This document shows positions 52,628-60,925 of a stretch of 64,000 bases of DNA, one piece after another (the stretch's first letter is position 1; every line of letters begins with the position of its first letter). The stretch covers positions 3,720,001 to 3,784,000 of the forward strand of contig NC_017093.1 in the NCBI RefSeq assembly GCF_000284295.1, read 5' to 3'. The position numbers and the translations under genes were made by a program. The notes beneath the pieces were generated by a model that worked only from the letters and a program-made list of their open reading frames with translations, did not search any database and was not told where the DNA came from. This stretch comes from Actinoplanes missouriensis 431 (GTDB lineage: Bacteria; Actinomycetota; Actinomycetes; Mycobacteriales; Micromonosporaceae).

Positions 52628-53002
52628 ATGACGTCGGTGCTGGTGGTGGACGACGATCCCACGATCCTGCAGATCGTGGAGACGGTGCTGCGGTCGGGTG
52701 GGCTCGACGTGGACACCCGTAGCACCGGACGGGACGGGCTGGTCGCCGCGCATGAGCGGCTTCCCGACTGTGCGGTGCTCGACGTCAGCATGCCGGACAT
52801 GACCGGGCTCGAGGTGTGCCGGGCGCTGCGGGACGACGTGGAGACCGCGGACATCCCGATCCTGCTGCTCACCGGGCGGGGGCAGTGGCTCGATGTCGCG
52901 TCCGGGTTCGACGCCGGGGCGGATGATTACCTGGTGAAGCCGTTCACGGCGCAGGATCTGCTGACTCGGGTGGAGGCCCTGACCGCTCCGTTCGCCGGCT
53001 GA
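52628..53002 (+). CDS. Single-domain response regulator
   Basis: 124 residues: only a receiver. 'VLVVDDDPTILQIVETVLRS' supplies the acidic pocket, 'CAVLDVSMPDMTGLEV' the phospho-acceptor, 'LLLTGRG' the Thr and 'DDYLVKPF' the Lys. No output domain, as in CheY/Spo0F-type relays; it may accept phosphate from the divergent hybrid kinase. Start ATG 52628; GGGGGCGGCG precedes it. The stop is in the first unit of a 20-bp repeat. Confidence 0.92.
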   Translation: MTSVLVVDDDPTILQIVETVLRSGGLDVDTRSTGRDGLVAAHERLPDCAVLDVSMPDMTGLEVCRALRDDVETADIPILLLTGRGQWLDVASGFDAGADDYLVKPFTAQDLLTRVEALTAPFAG

Positions 53003-53240
53003 CCGTCCCCGTCGCCGGCTGACCACGCTGCTCGCCAGCTTGCGCGCCCGTCGCGGGCTGGCTGCGCCCGTCGCGGGCTGGCTGCGCCCGTCGTTGGCTG
53101 ACTGCCCCCTCGCGGGCTGGCCGTGCCGCTCGCCGGCTGGCCGTGCCGGCCGCGCCCGTCACCGGCTGGCCGCCCCTCGCGGGTTCGCCGTGCCGCTCGC
53201 CGGCTGGCCGTGCCGGCCGCGCCCGTCACCGGCTGGCCGT
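52981..53240. repeat. 20-bp repeat array seeded by the end of a gene
   Basis: Units GACCGCTCCGTTCGCCGGCT (52981-53000, last codons and TGA start), then 53001-53020 and 53021-53040 at exact 20-bp steps, followed by decayed units of 19-20 bp and a larger duplication (about 53119-53240). The rest of the gap to 53533 has a 39-bp-period duplication (53409-53434, 53448-53473) and no credible gene. Confidence 0.85.
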
Positions 53241-53533
53241 GCCCGCCATGTGCCGGTCGCGTCGCTCGCCGGTCCCGGAGTTGCGGATCTTGGAAATGGC
53301 GAGGCCGGCTGGTGCTCAGCGTTCACAAAACGGGCGCCCGGGAGCACTGCGAACCAGCCGGGCGAGGCGAGCTGGCTGTCAGTGCTCTCGAGGGCGCTCC
53401 ACAAAGCACTGGGAGCCGGCCGGACCGGCTGGTCGACAGTGGCAGCGCTGGGAGCCGGCCGGACCGGCTGGTCCATAGTGCTTGCAGCGCTTCCTCAGCG
53501 TGCGCTCAGCCGCGGTTATGGATGCTGTGGGCC

Positions 53534-55150
53534 GTGACATCCATGATCCACGGTTTACACCTGACCATTCCCGAGCTGGCCGTCATAGTGGGCTCGATCG
53601 TGCTGGTGCTGGCCCGGTGGCTGCCGCCGGCCGCCCGTGGCCGCGCCGCTGTCGGCGCTTCGGTGGTGGCGCTCGCCGGCGCCGCCGGAACACTGCCGGA
53701 ACCGCGCTGGCAGATCCTGATGGTGCTGGCCGCTGATCTTCTGATCGGGGCGGCGACCGGCGCGGCCTGGCTGCTGGGCCGCCGCAGGGCACGGCGCGGC
53801 GCCGGGCATACCGGGCAGCGCGGCGACGGCTCCGGCGAATGGCGCGGCGACGGGCCCGACGGCCAGCGCGGCGACGCGTCCGGCGAGCGGCGCGGCGACG
53901 GCTCCGGGGAGCAGCGCGGCGACGAGTCCGGCGAGCGGCGGGGCGACGGGTCCGGGGAGCGGGGCGCGGGGCGGCGTGACGGCGGTGGGGTTCGGGCTCG
54001 GTGGTGGGTGGCGCTGCCGGGGTCGCTGCTCTGCGCCGCCCTCGTGCTCGGCGGCGGCGTCGCGGCATGGGCGCTGCCCATCCCCGCGTTCCCGGAGCCG
54101 TCCGGCCCGTCCTCGGTCGGCACCACGGTGCTGCAGTGGACCGATCAGAGCCGCGAGGAGCCGGCGACCAGGGACGATGCTGACCGCCGTACCGTGGTGG
54201 TGCAGTTGTGGTATCCGGCGCAGGGCGCCGGCGCGGACCGCGCGCAGTATCTCGGACGCACCCGCCGGGAGGCGGACGTCGTCGCCGGAGCGGTGGCCGG
54301 TTACCTCGGGGCGCCCGGTTTCCTGCTCGACGGACCGACCCGCGCGCGCACGCACGCGGTGACCGGAGCGGCGCCGGCGGAGGGGCGCTTCCCGGTCGTG
54401 GTCTTCTCGCCGGGGCTCGGCGGGGTGCGCACCCAGAACACGGCGTGGGCCGAGGACCTGGCGAGTCGAGGGTACGTCGTCGCGGGCGTCGACCACCCCT
54501 ACGACTCGGCGGCGGTGGTGCTCGACGACGGCCGTACCGTGAAGACGCGGATCGCGGCGACCGGCGACCGGGCCGAGGGCGAGCGGCTGCGGACCGCCTG
54601 GACGGCGGTGCGGGCGGAGGACCTGCGCTTCGTGCTCACCCAGCTCGGCCGCCTGGACTCCGGTGAGATCGCCGGGCCGTTCGCCGGGCGGCTGGACACG
54701 GCGCGGGCGGCGGCGACCGGGCATTCGATCGGTGGCGCGGCCGCCATGGAGGCCGCCGCGGACGATCCACGGTTCACCGCGGCGATCAACATGGACGGCG
54801 GTCTCAACCCCGGTCAGGGGCCGTTGCGCCAGCCGGTTCTCGCTCTCACCCATGAGGTACGGGATCAGGCGGACGCCGAGTTCGTGGCGAAGGTGGACAC
54901 CGTTCTCGGCGGTGGCGCTGCGACGAGTTACCGGCTCAGTGTGCCCGGCAGCGCCCACCTGACCTTCACCGACGCCCCGCTCTACCTGCCGCCGGTGCCG
55001 GCGCTCGTCGGGTCCCTCGGCGGGTCCGGCAGTGTGCGGATGACCGAGGCGACGACTGCCGCGTTCCTCGACGCCACGCTGTCCGGCCGGGCCGTGGACC
55101 TGCGTGCGAGGCTCGCCGAGTACGGGACCCTGTCCGTTCACGATCACTGA
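53534..55150 (+). CDS. Membrane-anchored PAF-acetylhydrolase-like lipase
   Basis: About 538 residues. Two or three N-terminal transmembrane helices; a cytoplasmic linker of six 8-residue RGD-containing repeats ('QRGDGSGE' type, DNA 53816-53959); another helix ('WWVALPGSLLCAALVLGGGV'); then an alpha/beta hydrolase with oxyanion strand 'FPVVVFSPGLGGVRTQN', nucleophile 'AATGHSIGGAAAMEAA', acid 'INMDGGL' and 'GSAHLTFTD' His. Similar to platelet-activating-factor acetylhydrolase/dienelactone hydrolase; substrate probably an ester lipid. Start uncertain among ATG 53522, GTG 53534 and ATG 53543. Confidence 0.85.
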   Translation: MTSMIHGLHLTIPELAVIVGSIVLVLARWLPPAARGRAAVGASVVALAGAAGTLPEPRWQILMVLAADLLIGAATGAAWLLGRRRARRGAGHTGQRGDGSGEWRGDGPDGQRGDASGERRGDGSGEQRGDESGERRGDGSGERGAGRRDGGGVRARWWVALPGSLLCAALVLGGGVAAWALPIPAFPEPSGPSSVGTTVLQWTDQSREEPATRDDADRRTVVVQLWYPAQGAGADRAQYLGRTRREADVVAGAVAGYLGAPGFLLDGPTRARTHAVTGAAPAEGRFPVVVFSPGLGGVRTQNTAWAEDLASRGYVVAGVDHPYDSAAVVLDDGRTVKTRIAATGDRAEGERLRTAWTAVRAEDLRFVLTQLGRLDSGEIAGPFAGRLDTARAAATGHSIGGAAAMEAAADDPRFTAAINMDGGLNPGQGPLRQPVLALTHEVRDQADAEFVAKVDTVLGGGAATSYRLSVPGSAHLTFTDAPLYLPPVPALVGSLGGSGSVRMTEATTAAFLDATLSGRAVDLRARLAEYGTLSVHDH

Positions 55151-55157
55151 GAATCGG

Positions 55158-55880
55158 CTACCGGGGGAGGGTGGCGCACAGGTACGGCGTACCCCGCAAT
55201 GTTTCGACGGCGACGTGACCGCCGTGCCTGCCCACCACCGCCCGGGCCAGCATCAGCGCCATGGCGTTGCCCTGGCCGCCGCCGCCCGTGAACAGCCTGT
55301 CGGTGGGCTGTTCCGGCGGCAGGCGGAACGCGACCTGCCAGTGCCCGTCCACCACGGCCACCTCGATCGTGCCGTCGCCGCCGAGGGCGCGGACGGCCGC
55401 CAGCAGCCGCCGGAACGCCTGACCGAGCCGCTCCCGATCACCCGTGAAAGAGCCGCCCGTGACAGAGCCGCTCGTGAACAAGTCACCCGAGGCCGCAGCG
55501 GAAGCCGAGGCCGCAGCGGAAGCCGAGGCCGCCGCGGAAGCCGAGGCCGAGCCGCCGCCGGCCACCTCAGCCACCAGCTCCGGCAGATCGAACGGCACCT
55601 GATCAAGCTGGATCGTCCCGTTCTCGATCCCGCTGATCATGGCGATTTCGCCGACCACGTCGTCGATCCGGCGCAGATTGCGGGAGAGGATCGGCAGCAC
55701 GTCGTCCAGCGCGGGGTCGCCGGTCTGCTCGGGCAGCAGCCCGATCACGGCCAGCGCCGCCGCGAGCGGGGTGCGCAGTTCGTGCAGCAGGGCGCTGACC
55801 AGCTCGGTCTTGGAGGCGGTCAGTTCGGCGAGGGCGCGGTTCTGCTGCCGCTGCCGGTCCCGGTCGTGCCCAGTCGGCAA
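55158..55880 (-). CDS. Sensorless histidine kinase-like protein with degenerate ATPase
   Basis: About 240 residues, no membrane helix. Phospho-acceptor helix 'LVSALLHELRTPLAAALAVI' is intact. The HATPase domain, however, has 'DRERLGQAFRRLLAAVRALG' where the N-box Asn should be, and no DxGxG box; only a partial G2 region ('GQGNAMALMLARAVVGRHGG') remains. A linker of 18-bp repeats encodes Ala/Ser runs. TTG 55880, 6 nt after GGAG, is preferred to ATG 55922, which overlaps the divergent adaptor start. Confidence 0.7.
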   Translation of the reverse strand: MPTGHDRDRQRQQNRALAELTASKTELVSALLHELRTPLAAALAVIGLLPEQTGDPALDDVLPILSRNLRRIDDVVGEIAMISGIENGTIQLDQVPFDLPELVAEVAGGGSASASAAASASAAASASAAASGDLFTSGSVTGGSFTGDRERLGQAFRRLLAAVRALGGDGTIEVAVVDGHWQVAFRLPPEQPTDRLFTGGGGQGNAMALMLARAVVGRHGGHVAVETLRGTPYLCATLPR

Positions 55881-55920
55881 AGAGGACTCCTGCGGATCAG
55901 TGAACGGCCACAATGCGAAC

Positions 55921-57078
55921 ATGAGCACAGTAACGGGGCAAAGCCGGTCCAAACGGCGCGTTCGATGGATCGGCGCGGCGATCGTGCTGGTCGCCGCGGT
56001 CGCCGGCGGGATCACGCTGGCCGTGGCGGGGGAGGAGACCACCACGACGATCAAGGTGGTCACCGTGGCGGTGGACCGCGGCGAGGTGACACTCGACGTC
56101 GCGACCACCGGGACCGTCGAGCCGGCCACCACCCGGAGCCTGGCGTTCGCGACCGGCGGCACTGTCGCGTCGGTCGCCGTGCGGGCCGGGAACAAGGTCG
56201 AGGCGGGGGACCAGCTCGCCGTCCTGGACAAGACCGACGCCACCGAGGACGTGACCGGCGCGCGGGAGAAGCTCGCCGACGCGCAGGCGCGGCTCGCGGA
56301 CGCCGGCGACAACGCGGCGGCCGCCACCGCGAGCGCGACCGCGTGCGCCGTTGCCACTCCCACCGCCGCGCCGGTGGTCGCGGCCGGTCAGCCGTCGGCG
56401 CCCGTCGTGGCGGCCGCCACCACGGCGGCCACCCCCTGCGCCACCCGCGGGTTCCCGAACACCGGCAGTGACCAGGTGCTCAGCGCCGAGCAGGCGGTCA
56501 ACAACGCCGTGGTGCAGCTGGAGAAGGCCGCGGAGGCCCTGGCCGGGACGGTGATCAAGGCGCCGATCGCCGGGACCGTGGTGTCGATCGCCGGCAGCGT
56601 GGGCGACCAGGTCAAGGCGGGGTCCACGTTCATCGGGCTGGCCGACACGTACGACATGCAGGTCTCCGCGGACTTCCCGGAGGCGGACGCCGGTTCGCTG
56701 GCGAAGGGGCAGACCGGCACGGTGACGCTGGCCGACTCCGACGAGTCCTACGACGCGAAGGTGGTGCAGGTCGATCCGGTCGGCACCTCCGACGGCACGC
56801 TGGTCCGCTACGGGGTCCTGCTCGCGTTCACCGACGCGCCGTCCGAGCTGCTGGTCGGGCAGAGCGCCCAGGTCCAGGTACGGACCGGCGAGGTCACCGC
56901 CGCGATCCGGGTCCCGTCGACGGCGGTGCACGACGTGGCCGGCGAGTCCGGGACGGTGCTCGTCCGCGGCGGCGAGGGCTCGGTGGAGCGGACCGTGACG
57001 GTCGGCCTGCGCGGCGACCAGTACACCGAGATCACCGACGGGCTGACCGAGGGCGAGCTGGTGGTGCGATCGTGGTGA
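55921..57078 (+). CDS. HlyD/MacA-type efflux adaptor protein (first)
   Basis: 385 residues. Membrane helix 'WIGAAIVLVAAVAGGITLAV', lipoyl-like halves ('LAFATGGTVASVAVRAGNKV', 'VIKAPIAGTVVSIAGSVGDQ') flanking a helical hairpin with a long Ala/Thr insert that holds two cysteines ('SATACAVATP', 'TTAATPCATRGFPN'). Adaptors link MacB-type transporters to the envelope. It is the first of two adaptors in one operon. No strong ribosome site. Confidence 0.9.
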   Translation: MSTVTGQSRSKRRVRWIGAAIVLVAAVAGGITLAVAGEETTTTIKVVTVAVDRGEVTLDVATTGTVEPATTRSLAFATGGTVASVAVRAGNKVEAGDQLAVLDKTDATEDVTGAREKLADAQARLADAGDNAAAATASATACAVATPTAAPVVAAGQPSAPVVAAATTAATPCATRGFPNTGSDQVLSAEQAVNNAVVQLEKAAEALAGTVIKAPIAGTVVSIAGSVGDQVKAGSTFIGLADTYDMQVSADFPEADAGSLAKGQTGTVTLADSDESYDAKVVQVDPVGTSDGTLVRYGVLLAFTDAPSELLVGQSAQVQVRTGEVTAAIRVPSTAVHDVAGESGTVLVRGGEGSVERTVTVGLRGDQYTEITDGLTEGELVVRSW

Positions 57079-57099
57079 CCGGATCGTGGTGACCGGATC

Positions 57100-58269
57100 A
57101 TGGCGAACAAGCCACCACGAACCGGTACTACCGGACAGAATGCAGATGTGAAAGCGCTTCGTCGTCCCAGTACGGCCGTGAACGCCCTGCTGGCGCTGCT
57201 CATCGTCGGCGCCGCGTTCTGGGGCTGGACCCTGCTCTCGGACACCGACTCGGACACCGAGGCGAATGCCTCCGGCCTGCGCACCGTCGCCGTCGAGCAG
57301 GGCACCGTCACGAAGACCGTGACCGCCGACGGCAGCGTGGAGAGCGCCTCGACGGCCACCGCCACGTTTGCCACCTCGGGCACCGTCACCGGCATCAAGG
57401 TGAAGGTCGGTGACAAGGTCAGTTCGGGTCAGCTGCTGGCACAGGTGGACGCCACCGACGCCGAGCGGTCCCTGGACCTGGCCGAGGCCAACCTGGACGC
57501 CGCCCGGGACGCGCTGGACCGGGCGCAGGACGCCGGCACCGACACGAGCAGCGCGACGAACGAGGTCACCCAGGCGGAGCTGAGCGTCGACGAGGCGCAG
57601 GCCGCTGTCGCGGGCACGAAGCTGACCGCCCCGATGGCCGGCACGGTGACCGCGGTGAACGGCACGCTGGGCGGCTCCAGCAGCGGCCAGTCGGAGAGCG
57701 GCAGCGGCTTCGTGGACCTCGCTGACCTGACGAGACTGCAGGTCACCGCCGCGTTCTCGGAGGCCGACGCGACCGAGCTCAAGGAGGGCCAGTCGGCCAC
57801 GATCGCCTGGAACGCGCTGCAGGGCGCGGAGACCACCGGTCAGGTCGTCGCCGTCGACCCGGCCGCGACGACCACGAACAGCGTGGTCACCTACGGCGTC
57901 ACGGTCAGCCTGCCCCACCCGCCGTCCGGCGCGAAACCCGGCCAGACCGTCGCGGTCTCGGTGATCACCGGCAACGTCGAGAACGTCGTTGCGGTCAACT
58001 CGGCGGCGGTCACCACCACCGGCAACCGGCACACCGTCACGGTGCTCGGCACGACCAACGGGCAGGAGACGCGACAGGTTCAGGTGGGGCTGGAGGGCGA
58101 TGACACGTACCAGATCGTCTCGGGCCTCACCGCCGGGGAGCGCGTGGTGATCCCGACCTCGGCCACGACGTCCACCTCGACCACCACCGGCCGCACCGGC
58201 GGCGGGCTGGGCACCGGCGGTGGCGGACTCACCGGTGGCGGTGGCGGCGCACCGCCGGGCGGGCGCTGA
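57100..58269 (+). CDS. HlyD/MacA-type efflux adaptor protein (second)
   Basis: 389 residues. 'NALLALLIVGAAFWGWTLLS' membrane helix, biotinyl-lipoyl block 'ATFATSGTVTGIKVKVGDKV', a hairpin without inserts, barrel 'LTRLQVTAAFSEADATELKE', and a Gly-rich tail of unknown role. It differs from adaptor 1, so not a simple duplicate. GTG 57148 is an alternative start. A 14-bp duplication precedes it. Confidence 0.88.
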   Translation: MANKPPRTGTTGQNADVKALRRPSTAVNALLALLIVGAAFWGWTLLSDTDSDTEANASGLRTVAVEQGTVTKTVTADGSVESASTATATFATSGTVTGIKVKVGDKVSSGQLLAQVDATDAERSLDLAEANLDAARDALDRAQDAGTDTSSATNEVTQAELSVDEAQAAVAGTKLTAPMAGTVTAVNGTLGGSSSGQSESGSGFVDLADLTRLQVTAAFSEADATELKEGQSATIAWNALQGAETTGQVVAVDPAATTTNSVVTYGVTVSLPHPPSGAKPGQTVAVSVITGNVENVVAVNSAAVTTTGNRHTVTVLGTTNGQETRQVQVGLEGDDTYQIVSGLTAGERVVIPTSATTSTSTTTGRTGGGLGTGGGGLTGGGGGAPPGGR

Positions 58270-58272
58270 CCC

Positions 58273-58977
58273 ATGGCGAATCGGCCGGTCCTGGACGTCC
58301 GCTCGATCACCAAGGTGTACGGCGACGGCGACACCACCGTGCGTGCCCTCGACGACGTGTCGCTGCGGGTGGGACACGGCGAATACGTGGCGATCATGGG
58401 CTCGTCCGGCTCCGGGAAGTCCACCCTGATGAACATCCTGGGCTGCCTGGACGTGCCGACGACCGGCACCTACCTGCTGGACGGCGTGGACGTGAGCCGG
58501 CTCAGCGACTCCCAGCTGGCCCTGGTCCGGAACCGGCTGATCGGCTTCGTCTTCCAGGCGTTCAACCTGATCCCGCGGACCAGCGCCGCGGCGAACGTGG
58601 AGCTGCCGCTCGCGTACTCCGGGATGCGGGCCGCCGAACGCCGCCGCCGCGCGCTCTTCTCCCTCGACCTGGTCGGCCTCGCGGACCGGGCCGGCCACGA
58701 GCCCAACCAGCTCTCCGGTGGCCAGCAGCAGCGGGTCGCGGTGGCTCGCGCGCTGGTCACCGAGCCGGCTCTGCTGCTCGCCGATGAGCCGACCGGCAAC
58801 CTGGACAGCCACGCGACCGAGGAGGTGCTCGCCGTGTTCGACGACCTGAACGCGGCCGGCCGGACGATCGTCCTGATCACCCACGAGAACGAGGTGGCGG
58901 CGCGCGCCGACCGGCTGATCAGGCTCTTCGACGGGCACGTCGTGGAGGACGCGCGAGTCGGGCGGCACGCGGCATGA
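58273..58977 (+). CDS. MacB/LolD-type ABC transporter ATPase
   Basis: 234 residues with every ABC motif: Walker A 'IMGSSGSGKSTLMN', Q-loop 'FVFQAFNLIPR', signature 'QLSGGQQQRVAVARAL', Walker B 'LLLADEPTGNLDSH' and H-loop 'VLITHENEVAA'. LolD/MacB-type, powering the permease immediately downstream (4-nt overlap). 3 bp after the adaptor stop. Confidence 0.96.
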   Translation: MANRPVLDVRSITKVYGDGDTTVRALDDVSLRVGHGEYVAIMGSSGSGKSTLMNILGCLDVPTTGTYLLDGVDVSRLSDSQLALVRNRLIGFVFQAFNLIPRTSAAANVELPLAYSGMRAAERRRRALFSLDLVGLADRAGHEPNQLSGGQQQRVAVARALVTEPALLLADEPTGNLDSHATEEVLAVFDDLNAAGRTIVLITHENEVAARADRLIRLFDGHVVEDARVGRHAA

Positions 58978-60146
58978 ACTTCGCGGAGATCGTGCGCTTC
59001 GCGCTGCGCGGGATCGGCGCCAACAAGCTGCGCTCGGTCCTCACCATGCTCGGCATCCTGATCGGTGTGGCGGCCGTGATCCTGCTGGTCGCCGTCGGCA
59101 ACGGCTCCGCGCAGTCGATTTCCGACCGGATCGAGGCGCTCGGCACCAACACGCTCACCGTGATGAGCACCAGTCGCGGGACCGGCGGCCTCACCCCGGA
59201 GGTCGCCGAGGCGCTCGATGATCGGGTGCTCGCCCCCGACGTCGCCTCCGTCTCGCCGGTCGTCAGCACCTCGGCCACGATGACCTACGAGGGCGCCGAG
59301 CACGAGATCAGCTCGTTCGTCGGGACCACGCCCGGCTGGTTCACCGCCTCGAACTTCCCGGTCGAGTCCGGCGCCGCCTTCACCGCCGACGACGAGGCGC
59401 AGGCCCGCCGGGTCGTGGTGATCGGCCAGACCGTCGCCGAGGAGCTGTTCAGCGGCGTCGACCCGGTCGGCAGGCAGGTCACCGTCGGGGGAGCGCTGTT
59501 CACGATCACCGGCGTGCTGCAGGAGAAGAGCTCGTCCGGATTCCAGGACGCGGGCGACACCGCGGTCGCGCCGATCAGCGCGGTCCAACAGGTCCTCTCC
59601 GGGTACGGGGCACTCAGCTCCATCCTCGTCGAAGCGCGCGACGCCGGCATGGTGGACACCGTCCAGTCCGAGATCACCACGATCCTGAACCAGCGGGCCG
59701 GTGCGGACACCTACCGCATCCAGAACGCGTCGCAGCTGCTCGAGACGCAGACCGAGACCGCCGACACGTTCACCACGCTGCTCGGCGCGGTCGCCGCGAT
59801 CAGCCTGCTCGTGGGCGGCATCGGGATCACGAACATCATGCTGGTGACGGTCACCGAACGTACCCGGGAGATCGGCATCCGCAAGGCACTCGGCGCGCCC
59901 CGGCGGGTGATCCTCAGCCAGTTCCTCATCGAGGCCACCCTGCTGAGTGTTATCGGTGGAGGGCTGGGAGTCGCAGCCGCCGTGATCGGCAGCCGCTTCG
60001 AGATCGTCGGCGTGCAGCCGGTGATCGTGCCCAGTTCGGTCGCGCTCGCCCTGGGCGTCTCCGTGCTGATCGGACTCTTCTTCGGCGGCCTGCCCGCCGC
60101 CCGCGCCGCCCGGCTCCGGCCGATCGACGCCCTGCGCTACGAGTGA
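58974..60146 (+). CDS. MacB/FtsX-type ABC transporter permease
   Basis: 390 residues. N-terminal helix 'LTMLGILIGVAAVILLVAVG', a periplasmic MacB core domain (about 50-260), and three C-terminal helices ('AAISLLVGGIGITNIMLVTV', 'LIEATLLSVIGGGLGVAAAV') ending 'RPIDALRYE', the signature of mechanotransducing MacB permeases. Exports macrolides, peptides or lipoproteins in relatives; substrate unknown. Confidence 0.95.
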   Translation: MNFAEIVRFALRGIGANKLRSVLTMLGILIGVAAVILLVAVGNGSAQSISDRIEALGTNTLTVMSTSRGTGGLTPEVAEALDDRVLAPDVASVSPVVSTSATMTYEGAEHEISSFVGTTPGWFTASNFPVESGAAFTADDEAQARRVVVIGQTVAEELFSGVDPVGRQVTVGGALFTITGVLQEKSSSGFQDAGDTAVAPISAVQQVLSGYGALSSILVEARDAGMVDTVQSEITTILNQRAGADTYRIQNASQLLETQTETADTFTTLLGAVAAISLLVGGIGITNIMLVTVTERTREIGIRKALGAPRRVILSQFLIEATLLSVIGGGLGVAAAVIGSRFEIVGVQPVIVPSSVALALGVSVLIGLFFGGLPAARAARLRPIDALRYE

Positions 60147-60152
60147 GGACCT

Positions 60153-60659
60153 GTGACCCCAGCGAACGACGACACCGAGGTGCTGCCCCGCGCCATCGAC
60201 GACCCGCCCCCGTCATCGCCCGACGGCGATCTGAACAGCGCCATCGCCGCCGCCGCGCCGAAACGCTGGTGGAACCGCACCACCCTGGCACTGATCGGCC
60301 TGGTCCTCGCGATCGGCGGTTTCCTCGGCGGCGTGCAGGCCCAGGAGCGCTGGGGCTCGGACTCCACCGGCGGAGGCGCCGTTCCCCGCAACGCGGGCAT
60401 GCCGAGCGGCGGCTTCGGCGGCAACCGTCCCGCGGCGGCGGCCGGCACGTCGGGAACGGTCAAGCTGGTCGACGGGAGCACGCTTTACGTGCAGACGGCG
60501 GAGGGCGAGACCATCACGGTACGCACGAGCGGCACCACCGCCGTGAAGCTGGCCCGGACGACGACGCTGGATCAGTTGTCCACCGGCCAGCAGGTGACAG
60601 TGCAGGGCCAGACCGACGGCGAGGGCGTGGTGACGGCGACAACCGTGACTGCCGGCTGA
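60153..60659 (+). CDS. Membrane-anchored DUF5666-like protein
   Basis: 168 residues. Disordered N terminus, one transmembrane helix ('LALIGLVLAIGGFLGGVQAQ'), Gly-rich spacer, and a small extracytoplasmic beta domain ('GTVKLVDGSTLYVQTAEGET', 'QVTVQGQTDGEGVVTATTVT') resembling DUF5666/OB folds. GTG 60153, 6 bp after the permease stop, so part of the efflux operon and possibly an accessory subunit. Confidence 0.75.
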   Translation: MTPANDDTEVLPRAIDDPPPSSPDGDLNSAIAAAAPKRWWNRTTLALIGLVLAIGGFLGGVQAQERWGSDSTGGGAVPRNAGMPSGGFGGNRPAAAAGTSGTVKLVDGSTLYVQTAEGETITVRTSGTTAVKLARTTTLDQLSTGQQVTVQGQTDGEGVVTATTVTAG

Positions 60660-60669
60660 CCCGCACCCG

Positions 60670-60897
60670 TCACGGGCGGCCGCGGTGGCGGCGGACCAGG
60701 ACGAAGGCGAGCGCCGCCGCGAACGCGTCCACCGTGATCAGCAGCCCGGGCCAGTCGAAGAGCAGCATCACCAGCGGCACGGCGAGGAACAGCAGCACAC
60801 AGAGCACCGGAATCGTCGGGAACGCCACCTCGCCGCCGCCCGGCTCGAACTGCTGCTCCAGGTCGGCGAGGATGCGGCGCTCATCATCGTCGAGCAT
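60670..60897 (-). CDS. DUF3040 domain membrane protein
   Basis: 75 residues: 'LDDDERRILADLEQQFE' is the DUF3040 cytoplasmic motif, then two hydrophobic helices and a basic end 'RRHRGRP'. Widespread in actinobacteria, function unknown. GAGAGGGG precedes ATG 60897. Confidence 0.88.
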   Translation of the reverse strand: MLDDDERRILADLEQQFEPGGGEVAFPTIPVLCVLLFLAVPLVMLLFDWPGLLITVDAFAAALAFVLVRRHRGRP

Positions 60898-60925
60898 CGA
60901 TCCCCTCTCCGGAGTATCGACAAGC

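Noticed and set aside
55897..58968. 1023-codon minus-strand open frame opposite the efflux operon
   Set aside because: Antisense to two adaptors and an ABC ATPase with clear motifs; composition shows frame-shadow bias (Arg, Gly, Val, Asp) and no recognisable domain.
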